Source of the DNA: Tragulus kanchil
Lineage: Eukaryota > Chordata > Mammalia > Artiodactyla > Tragulidae
NCBI GenBank assembly: GCA_022376925.1
Contig: JAIOJX010000032.1
Span: 295,110,897 to 295,174,896 of the forward strand
DNA: 64,000 bases
Direction: 5' to 3'
Shown: piece by piece, positions 31,641 to 43,399 of the stretch
Numbering within the stretch: position 1 is the stretch's first letter
Layout: each line of letters starts with the position of its first letter
Translations under genes and position numbers: made by a program
The notes under the pieces: model-generated
Database searches by the model: none
Seen by the model: the letters and a program-made list of their open reading frames with translations, nothing else
What the model was told of the DNA's origin: nothing

Positions 31641-32284
31641 ATTTTATTGCTCAGATCTGTCTCAGGTTTGGTGCATGTAGCTGAGTTTCTTTGTTGTGAC
31701 TGCTCTAGACTATCTCAGTGTGTGAATAAGCTAGTATTGCGTGGTTGCTGGATGTAAAGACTCTTCGTGCTCTGTGTTCTTCCCTGTGGCCCACATCTGC
31801 TTTTAGTGTAATGTGTGGTAGCCAGTTTCATGGGGACTCCCACTTACTGACAATGCCCACCACAAATGCTAGGCCAGGAGCCTCTCCCATTTCTGCTTTA
31901 TCACCTTCTTGAAAGTCGTTAAGAGCCTTCTCATTTCTCTGGCAGGCAGAAACTGAAAGTAAAGAGTCAACCCTCAACTAATAGGCCAGGTGAGCCAAGA
32001 AATAAATGCCCAGGCTTTTTTTCTTTGGATGGACAATTCTAGGAGGCATTTTGCGTATTTCTCAGTGGTCTTCATGGAGTCACACTCCTCACATTGGCTG
32101 CCTGAGATCACTTCCCAAATATATAACCTGCACCCAAGTCCTTATTCCAGTCTCTGGGGGAACATCAAACTAACACAGCCAGTTTCCTGATAAGGAGCTC
32201 TTGGGTTGTTGCACATTTTTGCTCTTGCCAAAGTGCTACAAAGAATACATATAAAACCCACTGGTGCACAAGTACAAGAATTTC
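31641..32284. other. Non-coding stretch, nothing recognised
   Basis: No gene. From 31888 it belongs to duplication L. Confidence 0.4.
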
Positions 32285-32289
32285 TCTTA

Positions 32290-32526
32290 CACATTTGTTT
32301 ATTTGACTGTATTGGGTCTTAGTGGCCTCAGGCGGCATCTTCCTTGAGTCATGTGGGATCTTTCCTTGCAGTGCACGGACTCTCTAGTTGTGGTGTGCAG
32401 GCTCAGTTGAGACAAGGGTGTAGTTGCTCCATAGCATGTGGAATCTTAGTTCCCTAACCAGGGATCGAACTCACATCCCCTGCATTGAGGCGGATTCTTA
32501 ACCACTGGATCACCAGGGAAGCCTCA
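32290..32526 (-). mobile_element. Old CHR-type SINE
   Basis: Reverse orientation: 'tgtattgggtcttagtggc', 'catgtgggatctttccttg', 'ccagggatcgaactcaca', 'ccactggatcaccaggga'. Duplicate at 33410-33646. Confidence 0.8.
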
Positions 32527-33409
32527 TAAATTTATATAGGAGTAAAAGTTTTGCATCAAAAGCCAAATGAACTTCCGCCTTTAAAAGGTAATTCTAAACT
32601 GCTAACCAAAGTGATTTTTTTTTTTTTTTACCAATTTACAGTTTCAAGAACACTGTATACATGATCATATTCATCCAAATCCTCTTCAACACTTGGTTTT
32701 GTTGGATTTCTTAATTTTCACCCTTCAAATAGATATCAAATAGGATCTCACTGTGGTCCCAATTTTTACTTCTTGCTGATTATTAAGGTGGAACACATAT
32801 TCGTATATTCATTTATTCATATATTTATTGACCATAAATACTTCCTCTTTTGAGAAATTCTCTTCCAAGCTTTTGCCCATTTTTCCATTGGTGACTATTC
32901 TTTGCTCACTAATTTCACTAATTCTTTTACAGTTATTCTCCTTTGAAACTTAGGTGTTCAAAATCAAATTAACTATAATCGTCACATAGGGGCTAGGCAG
33001 GAGCCTCCATTTCTGCTTTATCACCTTCTTGAAAGTCGTTAAGAGCCTTCTCATTTCTCTGGCAGGCAGAAACTGAAAGTAAAGAGTCAACCCTCAACTA
33101 ATAGGCCAGGTGAGCCAAGAAATAAATGCCCAGGCTTTTTTTCTTTGGATGGACAATTCTAGGAGGCATTTTGCGTATTTCTCAGTGGTCTTCATGGAGT
33201 CACACTCCTCACATTGGCTGCCTGAGATCACTTCCCAAATATATAACCTGCACCCAAGTCCTTATTCCAGTCTCTGGGGGAACATCAAACTAACACAGCC
33301 AGTTTCCTGATAAGGAGCTCTTGGGTTGTTGCACATTTTTGCTCTTGCCAAAGTGCTACAAAGAATACATATAAAACCCACTGGTGCACAAGTACAAGAA
33401 TTTCTCTTA

Positions 33410-33646
33410 CACATTTGTTTATTTGACTGTATTGGGTCTTAGTGGCCTCAGGCGGCATCTTCCTTGAGTCATGTGGGATCTTTCCTTGCAGTGCACGGAC
33501 TCTCTAGTTGTGGTGTGCAGGCTCAGTTGAGACAAGGGTGTAGTTGCTCCATAGCATGTGGAATCTTAGTTCCCTAACCAGGGATCGAACTCACATCCCC
33601 TGCATTGAGGCGGATTCTTAACCACTGGATCACCAGGGAAGCCTCA
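33410..33646 (-). mobile_element. Old CHR-type SINE (second copy in duplication L)
   Basis: Same as 32290-32526 at offset 1120. Confidence 0.8.
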
Positions 33647-34364
33647 TAAATTTATATAGGAGTAAAAGTTTTGCATCAAAAGCCAAATGAACTTCCGCCT
33701 TTAAAAGGTAATTCTAAACTGCTAACCAAAGTGATTTTTTTTTTTTTTTACCAATTTACAGTTTCAAGAACACTGTATACATGATCATATTCATCCAAAT
33801 CCTCTTCAACACTTGGTTTTGTTGGATTTCTTAATTTTCACCCTTCAAATAGATATCAAATAGGATCTCACTGTGGTCCCAATTTTTACTTCTTGCTGAT
33901 TATTAAGGTGGAACACATATTCGTATATTCATTTATTCATATATTTATTGACCATAAATACTTCCTCTTTTGAGAAATTCTCTTCCAAGCTTTTGCCCAT
34001 TTTTCCATTGGTGACTATTCTTTGCTCACTAATTTCACTAATTCTTTTACAGTTATTCTCCTTTGAAACTTAGGTGTTCAAAATCAAATTAACTATAATC
34101 GTCACTGAATATTACCTTTTTCCTGGTTACAAAATTAATGCATACTTGTTGTAAAAGCAATGCAGATGTTTCCCTTAGAAAGTTTTCCTATCAGCTGTAC
34201 CCCACCTCCAGGAAGGAATAAATCCCATGAATTGTTTACCATCCTATATTTTGGGGGATGTTGTTGTCCTATCTCTCACTCAGATTAGATTAATAATTTA
34301 TCAAGGGTAAATACTGTGTCTGTTTTTTAAATATTCTTTATTTTTACTATTATTATTTTAAAAT

Positions 34365-34513
34365 GTTCACTGCAATAGGTCTTCATTGTGGCATGCAGGC
34401 TTCTCTTGTTGTCTCGCAGCATGCAGATCTTAGTTCTCTGACCAGGGATAGAACCCACATCCCCAGCATTTAGAAGGCAGATTTTTAACTCCTAGACCAC
34501 CAGGGAAGTCCCA
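34365..34513 (-). mobile_element. Old CHR-type SINE
   Basis: 'aataggtcttcattgtggc', 'gaccagggatagaaccca' and 'gaccaccagggaagtccc' in reverse orientation. Confidence 0.75.
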
Positions 34514-34960
34514 GGACTGTGTTGTATTTATCTTCGTATCCTCTGACCCAGGCAGAGTGCCTGGTTTAGACGAGGGATGCAATACATTATTGTTGATGAA
34601 TTGCTGAAAGCTGGGTTAGAACGGAAACTTTGAAGTTACAAAAAGACTTCAGTTTGGAAGAGTGGATTCGTATGAAAGTGGGAGATAGCACTGCTAAAAT
34701 GTGTTGGGGCTTGATTATCCAAAGGCTCGGCCGTTGAGCCAAAGTGCTTGATTATCTTGGAGGCAGCCACCCAAGGAGGCATTCAAGACTTTTCAGGTGG
34801 AAGGAGGTTATTTGTTCTTAGGGATTTTTTTTTTTTTTTTAAACCAGCAACAGAATTAGAACAAAACATTGACAATCCACTCATCCAATGGCAAAGTATA
34901 GAATATAAGGGGGGAGGAGGTTGGGGAAAAAGAAACCGAAGACAGAAAAATGAATAAATT
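34514..34960. other. Non-coding stretch, nothing recognised
   Basis: No gene. Holds a T-run at 34825-34840 and a G-rich stretch near 34908-34925. Confidence 0.4.
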
Positions 34961-35295
34961 GGGCTTCCCTGGTGGCTCAGTGGTAAGGAATCCACTGGCC
35001 AATGCAGAGACATGGGTTCAATCCCTGACCTGGGAAGATTCCACATGCCTCAGAGCAAGTAAGCCTGTGCTCCACAACTATTAAGCCTGTGTTCTAGAGG
35101 CTGGGAGCCGTAACTACTGAAGCCTGTGAGCCCTAGAGCCTGTGCTCCACAACAAGAGAAGCCACTGCAATGAGAAGCCTGTTCACCACAACTAGAGAGT
35201 AGCCCTGCTCGCTGCAGCCAGAGAAAAGCCCACACAGCAACAAAGATCCAGTATAGCCCCTAAATTAATAAATCAATGAAATTCTTAAAAAAGGA
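34961..35295 (+). mobile_element. CHR-type tRNA-derived SINE
   Basis: 'gggcttccctggtggctcag' head, 'gggttcaatccctgacctg' B-box region, several 'gcctgtg' and 'acaac' blocks, ending in an A-rich tail. Nearly complete. Confidence 0.82.
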
Positions 35296-35477
35296 GAAAT
35301 GAATGAATCAAGTTATTAACCTCTGGAGAACACAGACACTCAGGAAAACATAAGTGTGTCTCTTTCAGTAAAACAGACATAAACTCAAGCCCACGCACTT
35401 TTTAAAACAATTTGTTTGTGGGTTGGCTATTCGAAGGGTGAGAGAATAAGAACCTGAACCACGGGGGCAGGATGTGT

Positions 35478-35560
35478 TCATTCATTCAGACATGTTTACC
35501 CACCTCCTGCTACATGCAAGGTACTGGGCTGAGTGCTGAAAACAGACCCAGTTCGAGGCA
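35478..35560. repeat. Ancient mammalian interspersed repeat fragment
   Basis: 'ttcattcattcagacatgt' and 'gctacatgcaaggtactggg' resemble the old repeat noted at 25400. Short. Confidence 0.4.
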
Positions 35561-35569
35561 TGGTAGGTA

Positions 35570-35740
35570 CGGTACAGCATCGTGGTCAAGAGCACAGACT
35601 CTGAGCCCAGTGGTCTGAGTGCAAACCCCTGCCAGGTGTTTGGAACCTCGGCGAATTTCCTGAAGTCATGTACACCTCACAAGTGTGATAGAGACAGGAC
35701 TGTTACCACCCTCGTGATTAAGGGAGTCCTACATTTCTAT
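35570..35740 (+). mobile_element. MIR fragment
   Basis: 'tcgtggtcaagagcacagac', 'gagtgcaaacccctgccag' and 'tacacctcacaagtgtgat' fit sense MIR order. Confidence 0.65.
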
Positions 35741-36414
35741 AAAGTACTTGGAATTCATGGCATGCAGGGAGCCCTCAGCAGAGTCATAAGGCAGAAGCCA
35801 CAGTGGAGAGAAGAGGAGGAAGCAGAGAGTATGGGCTTGATTTCAAGAACTTTGGTTAAAATAGAAGAGAGGGAGAGAAGGCTAGAAGGGGAAGTGAACT
35901 CAAGGAAGCCTTTTTTTTTTTTTTTTTCAGATTAAAGAGATTCTAAATGCTGACAAGGAGGATGTAATAGAGTAGGAGAGACTAAGGACAGATCAGTGAT
36001 AATCTTGTTCTTTCCTCCTAAAGGTCCCCAGATGCCAGGTGGGGAGTGCTCTCCAGCGAAGGCGGAGGGCCTGGCTTTCGCTAGGAAGCCACTTCCGCTT
36101 GTGAGCTGGGTGGGAAGTGAGTGATGTAGAGTGTGGTGGGGCTGCAGGTGCTAGCTCTGAAGTAACCACAGGCAAGTGAAAAGGAATGTCACCCATGAGG
36201 GAGTGGCAAGGAGCAGTGGCTGGTGGGAGGTCTGAGGAGAGAGAAAAATTTGTGACACACCATTTAAAAGTGGGATGGTCAGAAACTAGAGGAAGAAACA
36301 AGACTGCCAGGTGCTGATAAACATGTAAGGATCATGATCTGTCTCGTTAGGTAACTTCCAGTGGTCCTGGGAACCACAGGAGGAGGGAAGCACCCAATGA
36401 AGGTGTGGTAATGG
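35741..36414. other. Non-coding stretch, nothing recognised
   Basis: Purine-rich 35800-35900, a T-run at 35911-35927, otherwise unique-looking sequence with no gene recognised. A 102-codon minus-strand frame at 35993-36301 has no family resemblance. Confidence 0.45.
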
Positions 36415-36600
36415 TGCTGGTTAGCCGCTCAGTCGTGTCTGACTCTTTGCAACCCAATGAACTGTAGCCACTGGGATTCTCTGGGCAAGAATGCTGGAGT
36501 GGGTTACCATTCCCTTCTCCAGGGGATCTTCTCAACTCAGGAACTGAACCCAGGTCTCCTGTATTAAAGATGAATTCTTCACCATCTGAACCACAAAGAA
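36415..36600 (-). mobile_element. Bov-tA SINE
   Basis: 'gctcagtcgtgtctgactc', 'caagaatgctggagtgggtt', 'ccttctccaggggatcttc' in reverse orientation. Confidence 0.85.
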
Positions 36601-36754
36601 GTGGGGGACAAGTGCCAAATGTCATGGTGGTGAAGTTGGGGAGAATGGGGACGGATGGGATATTTGCCACCTGACGGATTGTGACTGACGTAGTGTCTTG
36701 AAGGTCACTATGCTCTCAAAACAGATGTCACGTGGCAGAGAAGAAAGGTGAGGG

Positions 36755-36925
36755 ACTTCCCTGGTGATCCAGTGGTTAAGACTTCTCTTTCCAATGCAGA
36801 GGGTGTGCGTTCAATCCCTGGTTGGGAAACTAAGATCCTGAATGTCTCACAGCCAAAAAATCAAAACATAAAACAGAGGCAATATTGTAACAAATTTAGA
36901 AAAGCCTTAAAAAAATAGAGCCATA
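36755..36925 (+). mobile_element. CHR-type SINE
   Basis: 'gacttccctggtgatccagt' head, 'tccaatgcagagggtgtgc', 'cgttcaatccctggttggg', A-rich tail. Its 3' half recurs at 38002-38095 through duplication M. Confidence 0.78.
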
Positions 36926-37139
36926 CTTGTAAAAAAAAAAAAGAGAGAGAGAGAGACAGAAGAAAAGAAAGGAGAGGAAGAACTGCGAGGCAGTAAAACA
37001 CATGCACACCAAGAACATTGATTGTGAAATGTCAAAGTAAGACATTAACCAGTCTAAGTCTTAACTTAGTAAGAAAGTAACTAAGTCAATGAGCTGTATT
37101 TTTCTTTCTAAAGGTCGGGAAAGCTGTATACATACAATT

Positions 37140-37275
37140 ATTATATTTACTTATTATTTACTCGCCATGGCACTTGGCTTACAAGAATCTTCGTTCCCTA
37201 ACCAAGGATGGAACCCGAACTCCCTGTGGTGGAAGCATGGGGTCCTAACCACTGGTCCACCAGGGAATTCCCTAA
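37140..37275 (-). mobile_element. Old CHR-type SINE
   Basis: 'gcttacaagaatcttcgttc', 'aaccaaggatggaacccga', 'ggtccaccagggaattccc'. Duplicate at 38296-38430. Confidence 0.7.
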
Positions 37276-37382
37276 TTATTACTATTTTTTAGTAAGGCGA
37301 AGGCAATAGTTACACATGCTGGCAGAAATAGGGCTCCCCAAAGTAAGTAGGGTTATGATAACAAGCATACAGTGAAAGCATT

Positions 37383-37572
37383 AGTTGTTCAGTCGTGTTC
37401 GACTCCTTGCGGCCCTATGGACTGAAGCCCGCCAGGCTCCTCTGTCCATGGGATTCTCCAGGCAAGAATAGTGGAGTGGGTTGCCATTCCCTTCTCCAAG
37501 GGATCTTCCCGACCCAGAGATCAAACTCTGGTTTCCACATAGCAGGCAGATTCTTTATCATCTGAGCCACCA
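37383..37572 (-). mobile_element. Bov-tA SINE
   Basis: 'gttgttcagtcgtgttcgac', 'gcccgccaggctcctctgtc', 'ccttctccaagggatcttcc', 'ctttatcatctgagccacca'. Duplicate at 38539-38728. Confidence 0.88.
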
Positions 37573-37619
37573 AGCATCATATGGTCATAAACAGCTCCTC
37601 TGAGCCATGTGTTTTCCAT

Positions 37620-37745
37620 AAAACTATGTTATCCCCAATTTATAGAGGAGAAAACAAAGGCTTAGAGAAATGAAGTCACTTGCCCTAAATCACATTACTA
37701 GGTAAGGGACAGAGTCAGGGTGTGAACCCGGGTCATATGGCTCTA
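37620..37745 (-). mobile_element. MIR fragment
   Basis: 'gttatccccaatttatagag', 'gtcacttgccctaaatcaca', 'gtgtgaacccgggtcatat' are reverse MIR blocks. Duplicate at 38775-38900. Confidence 0.7.
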
Positions 37746-37760
37746 AAGTACCAATGCTAG

Positions 37761-37860
37761 GGACTTCCCTGCTGGTCCAGTAGCTAAGACTGTACTCCCA
37801 ATGCAGGGATCCTGAGTTCAATTCCTGATCAAGGAACTAAATCCCATATGCCAGAACCGA
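37761..37860 (+). mobile_element. Old CHR-type SINE
   Basis: 'gacttccctgctggtccagt', 'gagttcaattcctgatcaag'. It recurs at 38917-39012 and 39975-40075 through duplications M and N. Confidence 0.72.
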
Positions 37861-37881
37861 CACATAAACAGAGATCCCAGG

Positions 37882-37997
37882 GCTTCCCTTGTGGTCCAGT
37901 GGGTAAAGACACCGCCTTGCAGCGCGGCACTGGTTTGATCCTGGCCTGGGAAGATCCCACGTACCATGGAGCGGCTGGACAGATGTGTCCAACTAGG
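37882..37997 (+). mobile_element. Young SINE, cut at a duplication joint
   Basis: Head 'cttcccttgtggtccagtgg' to 'gtgtccaacta', then the joint. Fuller versions are at 39038 and 40097. Confidence 0.85.
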
Positions 37998-39037
37998 GTG
38001 GGATCCTGAATGTCTCACAGCCAAAAATCAAAACATAAAACAGAGGCAATATTGTAACAAATTTAGAAAAGCCTTAAAAAATAGAGCCATACTTGTAAAA
38101 AAAAGAGAGAGACAGAAGAAAAGAAAGGAGAGGAAGAACTGCGAGGCAGTAAAACACATGCACACCAAGAACATTGATTGTGAAATGTCAAAGTAAGACA
38201 TTAACCAGTCTAAGTCTTAACTTAGTAAGAAAGTAACTAAGTCAATGAGCTGTATTTTTCTTTCTAAAGGTCGGGAAAGCTGTATACATACAATTATTAT
38301 ATTTACTTATTATTTACTCGCCATGGCACTTGGCTTACAAGAATCTTCGTTCCCTAACCAAGGATGGAACCCGAACTCCCTGTGGTGGAAGCATGGGGTC
38401 CTAACCACTGGTCCACCAGGGAATTCCCTAATTATTACTATTTTTTAGTAAGGCGAAGGCAATAGTTACACATGCTGGCAGAAATAGGGCTCCCCAAAGT
38501 AAGTAGGGTTATGATAACAAGCATACAGTGAAAGCATTAGTTGTTCAGTCGTGTTCGACTCCTTGCGGCCCTATGGACTGAAGCCCGCCAGGCTCCTCTG
38601 TCCATGGGATTCTCCAGGCAAGAATAGTGGAGTGGGTTGCCATTCCCTTCTCCAAGGGATCTTCCCGACCCAGAGATCAAACTCTGGTTTCCACATAGCA
38701 GGCAGATTCTTTATCATCTGAGCCACCAAGCATCATATGGTCATAAACAGCTCCTCTGAGCCATGTGTTTTCCATAAAACTATGTTATCCCCAATTTATA
38801 GAGGAGAAAACAAAGGCTTAGAGAAATGAAGTCACTTGCCCTAAATCACATTACTAGGTAAGGGACAGAGTCAGGGTGTGAACCCGGGTCATATGGCTCT
38901 AAAGTACCAATGCTAGGGACTTCCCTGCTGGTCCAGTAGCTAAGACTGTACTCCCAATGCAGGGATCCTGAGTTCAATTCCTGATCAAGGAACTAAATCC
39001 CATATGCCAGAACCACACACATAAACAGAGATCCCAG

Positions 39038-39295
39038 GGCTTCCCTTGTGGTCCAGTGGGTAAAGACACCGCCTTGCAGCGGAAGCGGCACTGGTTTGAT
39101 CCCTGGCCTGGGAAGATCCCACGTACCATGGAGCGGCTGGACAGATGTGTCCAACTACTGAGCCGGAGCTCTGGAGTGCATGCGCCCAGAGCCGATGCTT
39201 GACGAGAAAGGCCACTGTGATGGGAGGCCCACACAGGCCAAAGAACAAAGATGGATGAAAATTAATAAATGAAAGACCAATAGAAGTGGCCCAAA
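39038..39295 (+). mobile_element. Young-family SINE
   Basis: Head 'cttcccttgtggtccagtgg', B-box 'ggtttgatccctgg', 'aatagaagtggccc' at the end; no CT-rich tail. Followed by ACATGCCCC and the (TA)n tract. Duplicate at 40097-40353. Confidence 0.87.
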
Positions 39296-39342
39296 AAACC
39301 CACAAGCCCCACATGCCCCAAGTAAGACCTGATGCAGCCAAA

Positions 39343-39345
39343 TAA

Positions 39346-39391
<46 letters not shown>
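39343..39391. repeat. (TA)n microsatellite
   Basis: Perfect TA tract in the first copy; the matching tract at 40404-40441 is roughly ten bases shorter. Length difference between otherwise matching copies. Confidence 0.9.
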
Positions 39392-39395
<4 letters not shown>

Positions 39396-39574
39396 TGTAG
39401 CACCAATGTTTGCCTAACCCTATACACATACAAGGAGAAAACCTGGCACTTCTGAGGAGGAACAAAGGGAAGGAAGAAAGAGCTGAGAGAGGCGTGTATA
39501 CTGATGGTTTGTGTTTAGAATGACTCTCCTTCCAAATCAGATATGTAAGCCTATGGACTTTTAAAGCTGGCATG

Positions 39575-39970
39575 ATTGAATTTGCAGCAACATAGATGGG
39601 CCTAGAGAGTATCACACTGAGTGAAGTACGTCAGACAGAGAAAGAGAAATATCGTGTGACATCCTTTATATGTGGAATCTAAACAGAAATGATACAAATA
39701 AACTTACAAAACAGAAAAGAGACAAACTTAGAAAACTAACTTATGGGTTGTTGAGGGGAAGGGATAGTTAGGTAGTTTGGGATTGCCATGTCCACACCGC
39801 TATATTTAAAATGAATAAATAAAAATAATTATTAAAATAAATAAAAAAATAAAATGGATAACCAATATGAACCTATTGTATAGCACAGGGGACTCTGCTC
39901 AAAGTTATGTGGCAGTCTGGATGGGAAGGTGTCTTGGGGAGAATGGATACATGTAGGTATATCCTATGGC
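39575..39970 (+). mobile_element. L1 3' region, older copy
   Basis: 'tttgcagcaacatagatggg', 'atcacactgagtgaagtac', 'atatgtggaatctaaacag', then 'ggataaccaatatgaacct' and 'atgtggcagtctggatggg' are the end of ORF2 and the 3' UTR of an old artiodactyl L1. It is cut at the joint and completed at 40630-41095. Confidence 0.82.
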
Positions 39971-40096
39971 TAAGGGACTTCCCTGCTGGTCCAGTAGCTA
40001 AGACTGTACTCCCAATGCAGGGATCCTGAGTTCAATTCCTGATCAAGGAACTAAATCCCATATGCCAGAACCACACACATAAACAGAGATCCCAGG

Positions 40097-40353
40097 GCTT
40101 CCCTTGTGGTCCAGTGGGTAAAGACACCGCCTTGCAGCGGAAGCGGCACTGGTTTGATCCCTGGCCTGGGAAGATCCCACGTACCATGGAGCGGCTGGAC
40201 AGATGTGTCCAACTACTGAGCCGGAGCTCTGGAGTGCATGCGCCCAGAGCCGATGCTTGACGAGAAAGGCCACTGTGATGGGAGGCCCACACAGGCCAAA
40301 GAACAAAGATGGATGAAAATTAATAAATGAAAGACCAATAGAAGTGGCCCAAA
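40097..40353 (+). mobile_element. Young-family SINE (second copy in duplication N)
   Basis: Matches 39038-39295. Confidence 0.87.
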
Positions 40354-40403
40354 AAACCCACAAGCCCCACATGCCCCAAGTAAGACCTGATGCAGCCAAA
40401 TAA

Positions 40404-40445
<42 letters not shown>

Positions 40446-40629
40446 TGTAGCACCAATGTTTGCCTAACCCTATACACATACAAGGAGAAAACCTGGCACT
40501 TCTGAGGAGGAACAAAGGGAAGGAAGAAAGAGCTGAGAGAGGCGTGTATACTGATGGTTTGTGTTTAGAATGACTCTCCTTCCAAATCAGATATGTAAGC
40601 CTATGGACTTTTAAAGCTGGCATGATTGA

Positions 40630-41100
40630 ATTTGCAGCAACATAGATGGGCCTAGAGAGTATCACACTGAGTGAAGTACGTCAGACAGAGAAAGAGAAAT
40701 ATCGTGTGACATCCTTTATATGTGGAATCTAAACAGAAATGATACAAATAAACTTACAAAACAGAAAAGAGACAAACTTAGAAAACTAACTTATGGGTTG
40801 TTGAGGGGAAGGGATAGTTAGGTAGTTTGGGATTGCCATGTCCACACCGCTATATTTAAAATGAATAAATAAAAATAATTATTAAAATAAATAAAAAAAT
40901 AAAATGGATAACCAATATGAACCTATTGTATAGCACAGGGGACTCTGCTCAAAGTTATGTGGCAGTCTGGATGGGAAGGTGTCTTGGGGAGAATGGATAC
41001 ATGTAGGTATATCATATGGCTGAGTCCCTTTGCTGTGCACCTGAAACTATCACATTATTAATTGGCTACATCCCAATACAAAATAAAAAGTTTGAAGGAA
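40630..41100 (+). mobile_element. L1 3' region with its 3' end
   Basis: Same as 39575-39970 but continuing through 'ctttgctgtgcacctgaaac', 'cattattaattggctacat' to the tail 'aaaataaaaagtttgaagg'. 40884 onward is repeated from 41941 by duplication O. Confidence 0.83.
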
Positions 41101-41117
41101 AAAATAATTTTTTTAAA

Positions 41118-41413
41118 CATTTATTTATTTTGAGGGGGGCGGGTTGGGGAGGGAGGAGGTGAGCGGGCCACTTCTATTGGTCTTTCATTTGTCTATTTTC
41201 ATCCATCTTTGTTCTTTGGCTCTTGTGGGCCTCCCATCGTGGTGGCCTCTGTTGTCGCAGCTCTGGGCGTGCGCTCAGAGCTCTGGTGCGGTAATTAGAC
41301 ACATCGGTCCAGTCACTCCGCAGCACGTGGGATCTTCCCAGGCCAGGGATCGAACCGGCACCCCTTGCACTGCAAGGTGGTGTCCTTACCCACTGGACCA
41401 CCAGGGAAGCCCG
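41118..41413 (-). mobile_element. Young SINE
   Basis: Reverse orientation; (TTTA)n and G-rich tail at the left, head 'ggaccaccagggaagccc' at the right. The flanks 'aaaaaataattttttta' and 'aaaaaaataatttttaa' are the probable target-site repeat. It lacks about 9 bp in the 'gagcaccgg' region. Confidence 0.88.
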
Positions 41414-41747
41414 GAAAAAAATAATTTTTAAAAAAGTTGGCATGATTGAGACACCTTCACTTTACATAGAAGAAAATTCAGGTCAGAGAACTGAACTGAC
41501 CTTTCTGTAGTAAAAGGATTTGTTGGTGTGGTCAACACCAACCTTCTCTTGTGGTCAGCTCAATCTTCTGTTGGTGTGGAGACTCAGCCTCTTAAATCAA
41601 GGGGATGGAGGGGAAAACAGTTTGCACATTGACAAACTGTTTGATACAATGACCAGCTTGAGGTTTTTGTGGTATATTTTCTCATCCTTCAGTATTTTCT
41701 CATAGGTGATTTCAAAATATCTGCCTAAAGAAAGATTTGATCTCAAG

Positions 41748-41935
41748 ATTTCCCTGGTGGTCCAGTGGCTGAGACTCTGCACTTCCTATGCAGGAGGTGA
41801 GGGTTTGATTCCTGGTTGGGGAACCAGATCCCACATGCCACAGCTTAAACAAATAAACAAAATATCTGGCATACCACAACTAAAAGATCATGGGTGCTGC
41901 AACTAAGACCTAGCCCAGCCATATGAGTAAACAAA
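41748..41935 (+). mobile_element. CHR-type SINE
   Basis: 'gatttccctggtggtccagt' head, 'gtttgattcctggttgggg', 'cagcccagccatatgagta'-like end. It recurs at 42806-42994 and 43925-44113. Confidence 0.75.
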
Positions 41936-42175
41936 ATATCAAAATAAATAAAAAAATAAAATGGATAACCAATATGAACCTATTGTATAGCACAGGGGAC
42001 TCTGCTCAAAGTTATGTGGCAGTCTGGATGGGAAGGTGTCTTGGGGAGAATGGATACATGTAGGTATATCATATGGCTGAGTCCCTTTGCTGTGCACCTG
42101 AAACTATCACATTATTAATTGGCTACATCCCAATACAAAATAAAAAGTTTGAAGGAAAAAATAATTTTTTTAAAC

Positions 42176-42473
42176 ATTTATTTATTTTGAGGGGGGCGGG
42201 TTGGGGAGGGAGGAGGTGAGCGGGCCACTTCTATTGGTCTTTCATTTGTCTATTTTCATCCATCTTTGTTCTTTGGCTCTTGTGGGCCTCCCATCGTGGT
42301 GGCCTCTGTTGTCGCAGGCTCTGGGCGTACGCGCTCCAGAGCTCTGGTGCGGTAATTAGACACATCGGTCCAGTCACTCCGCAGCACGTGGGATCTTCCC
42401 AGGCCAGGGATCGAACCGGCACCCCTTGCACTGCAAGGTGGTGTCCTTACCCACTGGACCACCAGGGAAGCCC
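42176..42473 (-). mobile_element. Young SINE (second copy in duplication O)
   Basis: Matches 41118-41413 except for a few bases at about 42317-42340. Confidence 0.88.
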
Positions 42474-42997
42474 GGAAAAAAATAATTTTTAAAAAAGTTG
42501 GCATGATTGAGACACCTTCACTTTACATAGAAGAAAATTCAGGTCAGAGAACTGAACTGACCTTTCTGTAGTAAAAGGATTTGTTGGTGTGGTCAACACC
42601 AACCTTCTCTTGTGGTCAGCTCAATCTTCTGTTGGTGTGGAGACTCAGCCTCTTAAATCAAGGGGATGGAGGGGAAAACAGTTTGCACATTGACAAACTG
42701 TTTGATACAATGACCAGCTTGAGGTTTTTGTGGTATATTTTCTCATCCTTCAGTATTTTCTCATAGGTGATTTCAAAATATCTGCCTAAAGAAAGATTTG
42801 ATCTCAAGATTTCCCTGGTGGTCCAGTGGCTGAGACTCTGCACTTCCTATGCAGGAGGTGAGGGTTTGATTCCTGGTTGGGGAACCAGATCCCACATGCC
42901 ACAGCTTAAACAAATAAACAAAAATATCTGGCATACCACAACTAAAAGATCATGGGTGCTGCAACTAAGACCTAGCCCAGCCATATGAGTAAACAAA

Positions 42998-43398
42998 AAT
43001 AAAAAGAAAGAAAGAAAGAACAGATTTCATTTCTCTTTGGCAAATTCCCACATGCAGTGGACATAGAGTAAATCAAAACCAAGCCACAGGCCAGAACGAA
43101 CTGTGTAGTCTCATGGTCAGGTCACTAGCTCCAGCCAGGTGAGAGCTTTGGTGAGCAAACTGGGCAAATAGAACCCAAGGCCAGGACACAGGGCACAGAA
43201 CCTGTTGTCACATCAAAGTTCCAGCCCAGAAGGTCACACCAAAGTCAGAGGAGAACAGCCAGGGTTCAAGGGCATTCAGTAGACCAGGAAAGGACTGAAA
43301 AGCAGATCTGAGTAAAAAAGAGGTAGTTGCCTGACCCAGCTTGCAAATTAACCTCTCCACGCCCACAAACATTATTTTAAATTATCTGGTAGCCACCT
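42998..43398. other. Non-coding stretch, nothing recognised
   Basis: A short (GAAA)n run at 43003-43020, then unique-looking sequence with no gene. Duplicated at 44117-44518. Confidence 0.45.
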
Positions 43399-43399
43399 T

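Larger units (their letters stand above)
31888..34105. repeat. Direct tandem duplication L (unit 1120 bp)
   Basis: 31888-32985 is repeated at 33008-34105. The offset is exactly 1120 at both ends, and no internal difference was noticed by eye. A 22-bp joint ('ataggggctaggcaggagcc') separates the copies and itself resembles 31868-31887 with bases missing. Confidence 0.95.
36834..39150. repeat. Direct tandem duplication M (unit ~1.16 kb)
   Basis: 36834-37997 is repeated at 38002-39150 (offset 1168, shrinking to about 1155 through indels in A-runs and a (GA)n run). The first copy ends inside a young SINE at 'gtgtccaacta'. That SINE is also missing a few bases in the first copy ('gcagcgcggcac' versus 'gcagcggaagcggcac'). 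Confidence 0.92.
38916..41013. repeat. Direct tandem duplication N (unit ~1.06 kb)
   Basis: 38916-39973 is repeated from 39974 (offset 1058, about 1050 after the TA tract). The copies abut at 'ggctaa|gggacttcc'. The clearest difference is the (TA)n tract length. It overlaps M, so 37761-37997 is present three times. Confidence 0.92.
40884..42997. repeat. Direct tandem duplication O (unit ~1.06 kb)
   Basis: 40884-41940 is repeated at 41941-42997 (offset 1057 at the left). The joint is in A/T-rich simple sequence ('aaaatatcaaaataaata'). A SINE inside differs by a few bases ('ctctgggcgtgcgctcag' versus 'ctctgggcgtacgcgctcca'). Confidence 0.92.
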
